In this document: positions 12,506 through 24,801 of the stretch, one piece after another | Position numbering within the stretch: position 1 is the first letter of the stretch | Layout of the letters: the number at the start of each line of letters is the position of its first letter | DNA from: Asterella californica | Taxonomy: Eukaryota > Streptophyta > Marchantiopsida > Marchantiales > Aytoniaceae | Reading direction: 5' to 3' | DNA length: 64,000 nt | Assembly (NCBI GenBank): GCA_036924285.1 | Contig: JAYKYS010000004.1 | Span: 15,346,001 to 15,410,000, forward strand | Made by a program: the position numbers and the translations under genes | Notes under the pieces: generated by a model | What the model was told of the DNA's origin: nothing | Databases searched by the model: none | The model's input: the letters and a program-made list of their open reading frames with translations, nothing else

Positions 12506-12694
12506 TTGATTGTTACGGATGGAGTCTTGGAAGAGACCCAGGTGAGAGTACTAATCGATCCTGGTGCAACAGAGAACTTTTTGTCTCGATCGACTGCTAT
12601 GAAGTTGAGAATGGAATTAGAAAGTGATGAGAGTGAAGAGGTGGAACTGCCCAATGGACAAACTGGAAGATTGAATCCCTACCTCGAAAGATAA
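12506..12694 (+). pseudogene. retropepsin-like aspartic protease fragment
   Basis: VRVLIDPGATENFLS matches the retropepsin active-site region, but the usual D-S/T-G triad reads DPG here, which probably inactivates it. The frame stops soon after, then resumes near 12740 with VILGMPWM, the typical C-terminal protease motif. Confidence 0.75.
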
Positions 12695-12959
12695 AATTTA
12701 CTTTATGCGAATATCGTGAAGACATTGAGTGACGAGTGATCACATTAGTCCGTTATGATGTCATATTGGGTATGCCGTGGATGGAGCAGTATAATCTCGA
12801 AGTGGATTGACGAAGAAAAGTGGTGAAAACCCAACAGTGGAAAATCTTCGGAGATAGAGTGAGATCTCGAAGACAGATCTTGTCTTTGTATGTAATAGGT
12901 ACAAGTGCTATACGTAATAGCGATGTCTGTTTTTTGAGTTTAATAAGAGAAGTCTCGAG

Positions 12960-13784
12960 TGCACGACTCGACGGACAGATTCCAGAAAGCTTGACAGAGG
13001 TGATAGCAGGATATGAGGATGTCTTTCCCAATGATCTTCCTTCAGAGTTACCACCAAAAAGAAAGATTGATCACAAAATCGAGGTGATTCTAGGGAGCAC
13101 CGCTCCTTGTAAGGCCCCATACAGACTAGCACCACATGAATTGGAGGAGTGCAAAGCACAAATCGAGGAGATGTTCAAAAAGGGTTCATTCAGCCCAGCG
13201 TGTCACCATATGCAGTCCTTTTTGTTAAGAAAAAAGGTAACAGCCTACGGATCTGCATCGATTATCGAGCACTCAATCAACAAGCGATGAAGAATAAGTA
13301 TCCACTGCCTCGAATGGATGACTTGTTCGACCAACTCGAAGGAGCAAAGTACTTCACGAAGCTAGACTTACGGAGCGAGTACAACCAGATTCGAATCGCT
13401 GATGAAGATGTGGAGAAGACTGCCTTTCGAACAAGATATGGTCAGTTCGAATACTTAGTAATGCCATTTGGTCTCACAAATGCACCGGCCACCTTCATGG
13501 GCTTGATGAATGACATATTTCGCCCGTACTTATACAGATCAGTCGTTGTATTTCTTGACGACATCCTAGTCTATAGCAAAACTATGAAGGACCATGTGCA
13601 CCATTTGAGAGAGGTTCTCCAAGTACTCCGCCAAAATAAATTGTACGCCAAAATTTCAAAATGCGAATTTGACAAGACGGAGGTGGACTACTTAGGACAC
13701 AGAGTGAGTGCAGAAGGCATACAAGTAATGGCAGATAAAATAGCTATCATCCAACAATGGAAGGCTCCAGAAGATCAGACTTAA
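12960..13784 (+). pseudogene. reverse transcriptase domain of the gypsy element
   Basis: Two overlapping frames cover the RT: the upstream part ends in [10 protein letters not shown] and the long frame 13149-13784 runs through [43 protein letters not shown] and the catalytic FLDDILVYS (the YXDD box, here FLDD). The frame ends at a TAA where relatives have CAA (TQLKSFLGL), with LKSFLGLTGFYRRF continuing beyond it. Confidence 0.9.
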
Positions 13785-14390
13785 CTTAAGAGCTTCCTGG
13801 GATTGACAGGATTTTATCGTAGATTTGTTAAGCATTTTGTCAAGCTTGCATAACCACTAACTGCCCTGTTAGGCAAAGGAAAGAAATGGATGTGAGGAAC
13901 AACGCAAGAAGTAGGTTTTCAAGCATAAAAAACCGCGCTACTACATGCTCCGATCCTCAAGTGGTACGACCCGAAGAAATCTATCAAGTTAGCAACGGAC
14001 GCATCAGACACGGCAGTAGGGGCGGTGTTGCAGCAAGAATGGAAAGATGGTTGACATCCAATTGCATACTTCTCTCGAAAGTTGTTACCAGCAGAACAAA
14101 ACTATCACACCACCGAAAGAGAAGAATTGGCGATAGTCCTCACCACGAAGCATTGAAAGCACTATCTAGGAGAGAAGGCTTTTGTGGTCGAGACAGACCA
14201 CAAACCTTTAGTCTATTTGGAGACGCAGAAAGAACTCTCAAAGAGACAAATCCGTTGGGCAGAATGGAGACAGCGATTCAACATGATCATCACGTACGTG
14301 GAGGACAAGAAGCAAAGTGCAGATGCATTAACCCGCATGCATATGGTGCATAACATAGTTTTTGAAGTCAAGGTGAATTTTGACTTCTAG
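13785..14390 (+). pseudogene. RNase H domain of the gypsy element
   Basis: Encodes KLATDASDTAVGAVLQQ, then a TGA where TGG is expected (GWHPIAYFSRKLL), then ETDHKPLVYL and the tail SADALTRM. Order and motifs are those of Ty3/gypsy RNase H, which degrades the RNA of the RNA-DNA hybrid. Confidence 0.85.
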
Positions 14391-14396
14391 ACAAAA

Positions 14397-15350
14397 TTGA
14401 TCAAGGGCACAAGATCGGATGCACAGATTGTCACAGCAAAACCTTCAAGAACCATCACTCGCAACCATAGTTTGGTATTCCATGAAGGGAAGTTATGGAT
14501 CCCAGATGATCCAGAACTACGCACCACCATACTAATTGAATGTCACGATTCAACCATTGCAGGATACATGGGGGTAGAAAAGACATTGGAAGCAGTCCAA
14601 CGAGTGTTCTATTGGCCCAAGATGGCAGAGGATGTTACAGTATACACTCGGAGCTGTGCAATGTGTCAACAAAATAAGGCTACAAATCAAGCACCCTCCA
14701 GTCTCCTTCAACCCCTCCTTATCCTTTCCAAACGTTGGGAACATGTTAGTATGGACTTAGTGTGTGAACTTCCCATGACCAGCTCAGGTTTTGACTCTAT
14801 AGTCGTCTTCGTCGATAAGCTCAGCAAGATGATCCACCTTCGACCAACCACGAAAGACGTCTCAGCACCTCAACTTGCTCAATTATATTTGAACACCATT
14901 TTTGCTCAGCACGGTCTATCGTGGGTGCTTATAACAGATAGAAGTCCTCAGTTTACTAGCCTATTTTGGAGAACCCTATTTGATCTGTTCAAGACCAAAT
15001 TTGCCATGTCTACTGCTTATCATCCACAAACCGATGGACAAACTGAAAGAGCCAATCGCACCATTGAAGACATGTTACGAGTCTTTACTCTGGAGGAGCA
15101 AGCGAAGTGGGACACCTTACTCCCTTTGGTAGAATTTGCCTACAACAACTCCCTCAATGCATCTATCCGTGAAATGTCTTTTTATCTCATGTACGGCGAA
15201 CATCCTCTCACACCAGCAAGTTTGACACGATTCGACACGACGTCGTCAGTCAACACCGAAGTGGATGTTGTCACTGAATTCGTTGCACGAATTCAACAAG
15301 GAGTGGAAAAAGTTATACTGAAATTACAAGTTGTTCAGAATCGACAAAAG
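14397..15350 (+). pseudogene. integrase of the gypsy element
   Basis: The 318-codon frame holds the HHCC zinc region (ending CAMCQQ), then the catalytic core with D in SMDLV, D in ITDRSPQF and E in TERANRTIEDML. Relatives usually read TDRD/TDQG, so DRS may be a change. The TAA at 15351 corresponds to a CAA codon in the expected NRQKQYADGHRR. Confidence 0.9.
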
Positions 15351-15353
15351 TAA

Positions 15354-15773
15354 TATGCCGATGGACACCGTCGGCATGAAGAGTTCACAATTGGTGATCA
15401 AGTTTGGTTATCCACAACTAACCTTACTCTGATCGGCAGTCGTAAATTCAACCCTCGCTTCATCGGGCCTTTCTCTATTGTCCGTAGAATTGGAGCAGTG
15501 GCGTATCAACTCGAACTTCCACCCCACATGAAGATTCATCCGGTTTTTCATGTGTCTTTATTACGGCGATATACACCACGACCTCCTCAATTTGGCAATT
15601 CGCAAGAGTCGCGACCTCTCCCTCAAATTATCGATGACGAGGAAGAGTTTGAAGTGAAATGCATCTTAAAGAAACGTGTTCGTGGGACTCGTCATCAACG
15701 GGTAGATTACTTGCTCCATTACATGAAGCAACATGGGAACCTGCAACCAATCTTGCACACGCTCCACTCATAG
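15354..15773 (+). pseudogene. integrase C-terminal GPF/Y module and degenerate chromodomain
   Basis: After the TAA the same protein continues with YADGHRRHEEF, FIGPFSIVRRIG, HPVFHVSLLRRY and then EEEFEVKCILKKRVRG followed by VDYLLHYM, the start of a chromodomain. This marks the element as a chromovirus, whose chromodomain targets modified histones. The end of the domain is eroded. Confidence 0.8.
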
Positions 15774-15818
15774 TGCAAGCTTTCGAACAGCAGTTGAGCA
15801 ACGAGGACGTTGCTTCTT

Positions 15819-15829
15819 AAAAGGGGAGG
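15819..15829 (+). other. polypurine tract of the gypsy element
   Basis: AAAAGGGGAGG directly precedes the 3' LTR, as needed for plus-strand DNA priming. Confidence 0.85.
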
Positions 15830-15831
15830 TT

Positions 15832-16285
15832 TGTAATAAGTAGAGCTCTACTTATCAACTAGAGGGGAAATTGGTTTGGTAGAAGTCTTTTGGTATAAGA
15901 ATTAGTTACGGCTAAGTTGGCCGAAGAATACATGCAGCAAATAGTACTTCTACCAATAGACGAGTGCGCCAAAAGTCCGCCGGGAAACTTCCAGAAGGAA
16001 GTTTCTAGAAGGAAGCTTCGAGAACTTTCCAGCCGGGAAGCTTCCAGAAGGAAGTTTCTAGAAAGAATCTTCTAGAACTTTCCAGCGAGTCTCTTACGTG
16101 GCTCATTCTGAACCCTCTAGATGTTGTTCTATATCTAAGGCTGCATGTAAGCCACATCAGCGATCCGCGTGAGAGATGAGCATTGACCGGAAGCTTATCA
16201 TGTACTTTCCTCTCACTATATAAAGGCTGCGAATGCACCACCCCAGGCATTCGAGTTTTGAGTTCACTCTAGAGCTCATCTTACA
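15832..16285 (+). repeat. 3' LTR of the gypsy element
   Basis: Matches the 5' LTR from TGTAATAAG to CATCTTACA. It lacks one heat-shock-element unit (two units, 15981-16084). Followed directly by the TCCAT duplication. Confidence 0.95.
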
Positions 16286-16290
16286 TCCAT
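16286..16290. repeat. target-site duplication, right copy (TCCAT)
   Basis: Identical to 10170-10174. Confidence 0.9.
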
Positions 16291-16369
16291 GGATAATAAG
16301 CCCACCCTACAACATGATATCGGCAAAGATGTCTTTTTACATACAAGAGGTCCTGTCACACATTCAAAG

Positions 16370-17585
16370 GTTGAGTGTTTTACTCTACAAGGATTCCTAG
16401 GATGATGTCATCCACTGCTCAATGAGGATTCCAAAGTGATGTCATCCACTAAGTGATTTACTCAATAATGATCCTCGATATGATGTCATCCCTTGAGTGA
16501 TTTACTTAATAATGACCTCCAATATGATATCATCTCTTGAATGATCTATTCAATAATGACCTCGATATGACATCAGACCTTGAGTGATCTACTTAGAAGG
16601 GATTCTCGGAGTGATGTCATCCTTGAGCGATTTACCAATAATGACCCTCGGTGTGACATCATCTCCTGAATGATTCACTTATCATGTACTCTCGGTATGA
16701 CATTGTCCCCTGAGTGATTTAACTCAATAATGAGTGCTGGTGAGGGGTCACTCAAATCCTGATTATTTCTTGAAGGAATAAAGTGTCCAAGTAAATTGTT
16801 TGCATAATTGAGTGTTGTGATTCAAATGCTTTTATTGTTTGTAGTTACAATTATGTTTATAAAAAACATATCTACAATCAACTAAGCCTTCTATCAGCTA
16901 GATAGACTATCTGGTTTACACTACTTCTTTCTTAAGATATGAGCGCTTGTGAAGAGACTTCATCACATGTGTCCTCTACGTGGAGCTCTAGTGCATGTAG
17001 CAGCAAGATTCTTAGGTTCAATGTTGATGAAGATCGACCGAATCTTAAAATACATGACAGCGCGAGAACTTGTATTGCAGTATGTAAACCAAGAGATGGG
17101 ATTATCCACCACGAGGAAGACATCATTGAGTATGTGCTCAAAGGTACGAACTAAACGACCACCATGATTGTAAGTAGTCCAGAAAGGTAGGTTAAAAAGT
17201 ACCGATCTAGCGGCTGAGTAAAACTAATGCCAAGACTGTTATCACTCTAAGCTAGAAGATAGTTTGTCTAGCTGATAGAAGATTTAGTTGACTGTAGATA
17301 TGCTTTTTACAAACATAATTGTAACTACAAATAATAAAAGCATTTGAATCACAACACTCAATTATACCAACGATTTACTTGAACATTATTGTTCCTTCAA
17401 GGAATAAATAGTTTTGAATGACCTCTCACCATGACTCATAGTTAAATCACTCAGAAGACGACATCATACAGAGAGTCCTTGATAAGTGAATCATTCATTT
17501 GATGACATCACTCTAGAATCCTCGTTGAATAAATCACTCAATGGATGACATCATCATAGGAATTCATGCAAAGTAAAACACTCAG
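16370..17585. repeat. large inverted repeat with internal subrepeats (foldback-like element)
   Basis: Left arm 16370-16918 and right arm 17252-17585 are reverse complements at about 80-85% by eye, around a 333-bp spacer. The clearest pairing is the AT-rich part at 16740-16918 with 17252-17440. Outer parts consist of about eight (left) and five or more (right) copies of a 43-bp unit built on GATGTCATCC...TGAGTGATTTACTCAATAATGA. Long subrepeated arms are typical of foldback transposons; two LTRs in opposite orientation is the alternative. Confidence 0.75.
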
Positions 17586-18340
17586 CTGATAACGTCACAT
17601 CAGGGTTCATTAATAAGTCAGTCACTCAAGGAGTGACATCACTCGAGACTCCCTTATGAGTTAAACCAGTCAAGGGATGACATCACTCCAGAGACGACAA
17701 AACATCACCACAGAGATATCCAAGACAGCGAAGCTAACTACACGATGACATCTGCTCTTTTAAAGAGAGGTCGGGTATTTAAAAAACCGCAGCTCCAGGT
17801 AAACGTAAACAGGTCTTCCCAAGCTGAAGAGTGCTAGATACGTTAGGAAGACCGATGAGAGTGGATGAGAGATCCGCTTTAAAAGCAAGATTAATGAAAC
17901 TCAAGAGATCGATAAATATTGACTCTGGTAACTTGACACTGACAAAAGGGGTTGGACAAAACTAGACAAGGTTAAGAGAGCTAGAAAGAGAATAAGATTT
18001 TGAGATCTAAGTAGTCTTCATAAGCCATGCGCTTGAATGCCATTCGCAGCTTATGAATGACTATCATTGAATGTTGTAGAAAACCTTGTGTAGTATATTC
18101 ATATAATTTGCATTTGATGTGATACAATGAAGTACACGTGATCGAAGATTATGTGTATGTTTCAAGTACTTGACAAATCCGATTATATGAGAGGTTATAA
18201 TGTTTTTATATGTGTTTGTTAGTTGAATTGCAATGGTTTCTGTGTGATAGGCAGATGTTTTGGTTGTTGCAAATCAGCTAAGAGTTAATCTTGTGTAGCA
18301 ATCTCTGGTCCTTAAGACTTAGAGTGACAAAATTGTTACA
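17586..18340. other. repeat-derived spacer before a gag remnant
   Basis: Further degenerate copies of the 43-bp unit continue to about 17695. The rest is non-coding and ends at TGGTATGGCTGTC (18343), which resembles a damaged primer binding site. It may be the LTR and leader of the gag remnant that follows, but no matching second LTR was seen. Confidence 0.4.
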
Positions 18341-18348
18341 TTGTGGTA

Positions 18349-19720
18349 TGGCTGTCACTCGAAGGCCGGTCCACATGCTCAGACTGACAATAATCCTCCT
18401 ATTCTGCGAACGAGGACGTTTTATTATCTTCACCGAGAGAAACCAAGACATGATCAAGTAAGTTTAACAGAAGTTCCTGTTCATACAATACTTGTGATTG
18501 AGAACGAAATTTTTTCAAGCACACCAACAGGATTGAAGATTGACACCGACACACAACTATTGTTTGAATCAATATGTGGAATGTTTGGTATCACTTGCTA
18601 CACCTTTAAAATAACTTTCATCCGACCCTATTTAATAGACAAAGCAGATACATGGTATCAAGGATTACTTGTCGTAACCATTGCGGATTGGAATATCTTC
18701 ATTTCAGAAGCTAAGAAGATATTTATTTCATACTAGCAGGAGATTCAGAATTCTATAGATTCCGTGTACAAAGATAAGATGAGTCTATTAAGAAGTCATT
18801 CATCGGTTCAAGCTATATGTTGTGCAACTCAATGATAAGATTACGAACATTATGTTGCTTATTTCACGAAAGTGTTATAGAGACCTGCATATGAGTAGGT
18901 CATGCTTAACAAATGTACTACTTTGGATCAAGCATATGATAAGGCAGAAGGTTGGGTTTTTGTCAGTGAATTACATCTCAGTCAACCAGAGATTCTTAAA
19001 TCATTTGCTCAGCAAATGGATCAAATGATGTCTAGCAATCATACACCAATCCATCAGTATTTTCTAGTATACTCTATGCAACCCACTTCAAGATATCAAG
19101 TACCACAACCTCCTTATGGTTACAATGTATCAATGATGATGCTAGCTCCTATGGGATTTAATCCCTTACCTAATATCAGAATGGTAGGTATGCCAGGTAC
19201 ACAAGGATTGATGGATCCTCCGAATCGAAATATGATACCTATGATTATTGTTCCACAGTATCCTCAACAGCAATCTCAGGTTGTTCCTCCTCCAATCCAA
19301 AATACTAATGTGGTTTTTACTTGATGTGGAGTTGAATGCCATACTAACCTTACATATCCAGTTACACCTACAAAAGAACTGGACATGTCATTGAAGATTG
19401 TAGGACATTACAGAGAAATCAAAGAAACAATAATCTTCCACGACGAGAAGAAATCGTAATGGCAGTTGCTCAAGAACAAGGTCAATGTCAACAACCACAA
19501 CACGTTTAACGATTTAACCATCATCATCAAGATCCACCTCCTAGGGATCAAGGACGAGGAAGAGGTAATTTTTGTGGTTGTTAACATTATGGTCAGAATC
19601 CTATATCTCGAGATTGTCCCACTAGATCAAAACGATGCTTCATTTGTAAAACGAACTACAACTTTCTTATATGTTATCTCATCGTTCTTATATGTTGGAT
19701 GTCATGTATAATGTTCAATT
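18349..19720 (+). pseudogene. decayed gag of a second Ty3/gypsy-like element
   Basis: Shifted frames (18341-18736, 18902-19324 and beyond) encode a capsid-like stretch with KADTWYQGLL, a Pro/Met-rich linker, and remnants of several zinc knuckles: YKRTGHVIEDC near 19370-19400, HYGQNPISRDC near 19590-19620, and CFIC near 19640. This pattern belongs to retrotransposon gag proteins. No intact product is possible. Confidence 0.6.
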
Positions 19721-20159
19721 ACAACATACCTGACTCCACCCTATTCAACAATTTATACCACTAGAAGGTAATATACGCTTCGTAGATGTTAAAGACTCGT
19801 CAACTCCATTACTACAGTCGGAAGAAGAGGTTGTCTTTACTACCACTCGTACTATGACGTATGGTTCTGATACAAGACTCCTCATCTCTCTCTCAACCTC
19901 AAACTTCTTCTATCTCATCAGATGATGAACCTTATACTTTACCAAATGAAATCCGGAGTTCTAGATATCCTAACATGAATATGTATCACATAGTGATATC
20001 TAATATACATTAGTCAGACAATGTAACGTAAGTCTTATCAACTTGCAATGTCGTGTTCTTGTAATATATAAATTTTTCCCAAGGGAGTAGGCTCATATAA
20101 AAATTGAGAATTATATCAAAATCGGCAAATACTTCACTAAGATCTCTTGTAACACAAAA

Positions 20160-22490
20160 TATAAATCAGTAACCAAAATGTCGTTGGTCAAAAGAGACGA
20201 GTGATAAAATCGGTTGTAAAGACCACCGGGTTGTTGAAGTCAGTTTTCTTGTCTGCTGACAGGGATCACATCTCATAATGAACTCTTTAACATTCTTGTA
20301 TACCGTAGACCACCAGTTTCTTGCAATGAAGATTTTCCTTGCGGTAGTCTGAACTGCAAAGTGTCCCTCGACGTCTTCTTCATGTAAAGTCCGTATCATC
20401 ATTTTTGTTTCCTCGTCATCTAAACATCTCCGCATCACCTCATCTATTCCCATCTTAAACAATTTTTTTCCTATCAGCTGTTACAAACCCACCTTATGTA
20501 GAAATACTACCATCTCCTCCTGATTCATTGATCTTGGATATTCTCCTCCCTAGATAAAATGTAAAATATCTGCACATTTCAACTTCTGAATCTCTTCTAC
20601 CATAAGCTAATACAACTCCTCATCTGGAAACTGAATTTCCAACTCCTTATCTTGAACCACTTGACTCCGAGTCTTCAGCCTAGAAAAGAATTCTGCATTT
20701 GCATGTTGACTTCCACTTCTGAACTCCACCATAAAATTAAATTATTGTAATAACAAGATCCAACATGCTACCCTCCCTGATAAATCTGCTTTCCTCACAA
20801 AATGCTTCAAGCTGAAGTGATCCACATGTAACATTATATCATACTCCAAAAGATAACACCTGAACTTTTTCACCACAAACACCATGCCTAGGGGTTCTCT
20901 CTGTGTATTTGTGTATTTGCGCTTCACTTCTGATAATTGCGTCCGTGAATAATGTATTGGATGATCCATACCTTTCTCATCATTCTGACAGAGAACCAAA
21001 CTAATAGCAAAAGCACTGGTATCCAGGTACACATAAAATGCTAACTCCCAATTCGGTGCACTAAGAACAAGTGCTGACACCAAAGCTATTCTTAATTCTT
21101 CAAACGTCTTTTGGTGCTCCGCTCCGCAAACCATTCTTGCACTTTCTTCAATAACTTTGTAAGTGGAGCTGCGTGTGTTGTATAACTCTTCAAAAATCTC
21201 CGATAATATCTCGTAGATCCCAAAAATACTCTCAACTCCTTGACACATTCAGGTCGCTCTAACTACACTATTTTAGCCCCTTTCTCCTCATCAACTTCCA
21301 CTCCGTTCTTGAAACTTTATGCCTTAGCAAAATGCCTCCTCGCATCTCAAGGAAACTCTTTTCTGGATGCAAGCACAAACCACTCTCTCTACACTTCTGA
21401 AATGTTAACTCCAGCTTCTTCAAATGCTCTTCCCTGCTACTGTATACTTAGAAGTCATCCAGACATACTTCTATGAACAAATACTCTGAAAAATGTTAGT
21501 CATCATCTTTTGAAAAGTTGCAGGTGCGTTACTCAAACCGAAAGACATTACAATATAAGCGTAAGTCCCCCCATCCGTAGTAAATATATTCTTCTGATAG
21601 TCCTACTTCCTTAAGAAAACTTGTTTATAGCATGAAAATCTGTCAAGAAGATTGTACCTCTCCTGGATGATTGTCCTTTGCTATTGCATCATTTAGCTTT
21701 CTGAAATCTTGACCCCTTCTGCTTTTTGGGTACTACGACTATAGACGAAATCCATTCACTGGAAAGAATTGGATAAATGACACTTGTTTCTAATAGACTA
21801 CCGAGATTCTCTTTCACTAATAACTAGTATTCAGGATTCAAACGATATTGCCGCTATCTCACTAGAATAAAGTTAGGCTTCAAATCTATTCTATGCTCCC
21901 CAACTCTGGTAAAACCCCTTTCATATCATACATCTTATATGCAAAGATATCAAAATACTGTGAAATCAACATCTGATACTCTTCCTCTTCCTTCTAAATT
22001 AAATCCTTCGAAACTCTGATTGACTTTCCCTCGACTATACTCATCTCCTTCCAAGCTCCTGGATCAACTATTCCCTCGGTAAGATTAAAATGAACTGACT
22101 CCCATGCCTTCCTCCTTAGACTTTCCTCTGATCCATAGAAGATCATGTGAATCTTCCTTTCCTTCTCCTTCTGAAAAAATAGTCTCCTCCAAACTTAATT
22201 CTCCTTCCCCTCGAAGTAGAGAGTCACCTCTCTCCTCAAGACTTGACTTTCTTCCTTTGGATTTTCTTCGCCTTGAAACTATAATACTCTCACATGCACT
22301 CTTGAACTCTTCTAAACTCACAAATCTCATCGGCAAAGCTCTCATTTGATCCTTCAAGTTATAGAATTCTATCCCTTGAAAAATCAAACACTTTTTGTTT
22401 CCTCCGGGTGACCGTTTGAAATTTCGAGAAGACTTTAGCACTTGGGAACAAAAGTATGCGAGGCCTTGCACACTTTGGAGGTTGTAACTT
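20160..22490 (-). pseudogene. decayed pol (RT, RNase H, integrase N-terminus) of a Ty3/gypsy element
   Basis: Read from right to left: GVLPELG and a region upstream of the RT near 21900, VVVPKK near 21740, LPFGLSNAP-like RT sequence near 21530, [13 protein letters not shown] near 21200, then RNase H at 20742-21248 (YVYLDTSAFAISLVL, LLEYDIMLHVDHFSLKHFV) and the integrase zinc region at 20166-20462 (CDPCQQTRK). Many stops and shifts. It converges on the plus-strand gag remnant, so the two do not form one intact element. Confidence 0.85.
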
Positions 22491-24801
22491 GTCATGTGAA
22501 GATCGGTTTGGGACGTGTAGAATATTGTCAGAAAGCATTTTCCAAATAATTTCGGTTAGTGTTAGAGAATTAAGGGTTCAAGAAACAGATGGAGAACTTT
22601 TCTGACAAGAGAAGACAAAGACTTTGGAGATTGTTACTTTTGTTGGAGAAGTCCGTTTAGAGTGGTTTGGCTACCGTAGGATAGATAATTTTGAGAGCTA
22701 CACATCTGTGTTGAGAGAAATTAGAGGGTTGAGATACCTTGTGAAGATCCCACAGACTTTCAAAGTTTATTTTGTGAACCTTAGTACATGTAAAGATGTA
22801 ATAAATTGAATTATGGAATAGAGTTGGTTACATTACTTCTCTACTCATGTGTTACTTCTTGTCTTTCTTACCACACCACATATTCTACAGTCAATTATCT
22901 CCTATATATCCAAATATAACTTTCACGTACAACAATACAACAAGTGGTAGATTTATATTTCAATCCTGAGAAATTGACGTATTTAGCCAATGTGATTCTT
23001 GTGAATCCGATGGTTAACTCTTATGTTCATCTTGCTACACTTATTTCATAATTTTTATTTTATTTTATTATAACTTTTTTGACGAACGAAAGATCCAAAG
23101 CATCTTAGATAAAGATGTTTTTGTGAAATTTTTTCTCTTTGCGATTGAGACCTTCAGATATTTTCATCCAAAATTTATTGACCTGTTGAGTTAGCATGCA
23201 GATGGAATACTCTTATCTTTAAAACTATATGTCACTATGTGAAGCAACGGATCAATATAACAATGCATAAGATGTGAACAGAAACTTTGCAAAGAAGAAT
23301 CGAAACGATTCTTCCAGAGGTGGTATACCGATTACTCACCTCATGAAAGCTCATACATCCTTACTTGAAGAAGTTTGGCACAGTTAACTAAAATTTTTCA
23401 AATCTCTAATAACTACTTTACCAAAAAGTAGCTATTAGAGATTTGAAAATACAACATAAAAAAGTAACCATATTGAGAAAAAATAGTTAATGTCCTAGGA
23501 TGTTTTTTTCGCCTGTAATTTCGTCTTGTATCCCACTGTGTGGGAGAAATATGCTTTCTTTCACCTTTTGGAAATAACCTTTTTTATGGTCGGTACTTCC
23601 CGAACCTTGCTCGGACTAGATCGCAAAAGCATGAAATGAACAGACAACGCGTCACCCGGTGCCCAAATACGGGTTCAGGGGTTTTAAACAAGTACGTTCC
23701 AAATATTTTTGTTGTGGTTATATCCTACCAGAAGACACTCTTATTCATCAAACTTTGTCTCCTCATCACACTTGTCCCTTCGAAACTTCATTCAACGCAT
23801 TCGTGCTAAAAGAATTAATTTCGTCTTAGATCATACAAGCGGAAAATGATGATTTCAAGGCTTTCCTTATCTCCAAACAACTAACTGCCACAATCAAAAC
23901 ATCCAGAGGCAAAATTCGGATCAGAAGTTGCTCACACTCACCCGCTACATGATTCCCGACCGAGTGTCTCACATGTCCAGAAAACTGAGCGCATGACCTC
24001 CGCCCTTGAACCAAGGATGAAAGCCTGACGCGTTCTCCGACCACAAGACTCGCTTGTACAGAAGAGCTAAGCTAAATAATGGAACTATCTCAGTTGGCGA
24101 CAAGGTTTGGAAGCATGAGACTGCCCTCTCCCAAGCTTCAGAGCCAACAGCAACTTTTGCAGACTACTAGACGGCCAACACCAATGCTTCAACATAGTCT
24201 ACGCAAATTGATGATTCTTGATATATAAGACCTAGGAAAGAAAGCACGAGGCAAGGGATGCGTTCACTGGTGTCATTCATGCTGGTGACATGCTACGTTT
24301 GGTCATAACTGAAGAGAACGCAATCGGGACACCCGACAAGTAGAAAGAATGAATACAACTCAGCTGACCAGTCCTTGCTAACTGCCAAAAGTTACTCCCC
24401 ACAACTACAATTCACGACAAGGCACAAAACACCAAGAGCTTCAAAAATGGCTACCTTTCGCATTAGCTCTCAAGAAAAGGCTCTGGAAAAATGCGTGCCT
24501 GATGACATGGAATGGACTTCAGGCTCATGATTACCAAGGGATGAATGGCCCCAAACGGGCTGGATATATCCCATGTCGGTCCTTCGACGCACACTAACCA
24601 CATACCGAGACTGTTGTGACATTTTTCCTGGATAATTGCTCACATGAAAAGAATGAAGCCGCGAAAAGTCACGGGGCAAGGATTCGGGGGGCAAGGATCA
24701 CAGCAGTTCCCTGGTATAGGTGCTGACAACTCGTACACCTGGTTTTTTACTCACCGAGAACGCACTATAATTTGGCAACCCATTTATGGGTATACAACTA
24801 A
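22491..24801. other. gene-free stretch, including the 3' flank of SPCS3
   Basis: 22.5-23.3 kb is AT-rich and probably retroelement-derived (possibly an LTR). A strong hairpin lies at 23395-23449. From about 24.0 kb to 24801 is the likely 3' UTR and flank of the minus-strand SPCS3 gene. No coding sequence recognised. Confidence 0.45.
23395..23449. repeat. 25-bp hairpin (one mismatch, 5-nt loop)
   Basis: Arms 23395-23419 and 23425-23449 pair over 25 bases with a single mismatch around the loop ACCAA. No coding context. Confidence 0.85.

Larger units (their letters stand above)
10175..16285 (+). mobile_element. Ty3/gypsy LTR retrotransposon (chromovirus type), complete but inactivated
   Basis: The 6.1-kb element has two LTRs (508 and 454 bp), a 5-bp target duplication, a PBS for initiator-Met tRNA, a purine tract, and gag-protease-RT-RNaseH-integrase-chromodomain in Ty3/gypsy order on the plus strand. 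The reading frame is broken by several stops, most of which can be explained by C-to-T changes. LTR comparison by eye gives roughly 16 substitutions over about 450 aligned bases, nearly all transitions, so insertion is neither very recent nor ancient. It could move only with enzymes supplied in trans. Confidence 0.95.
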
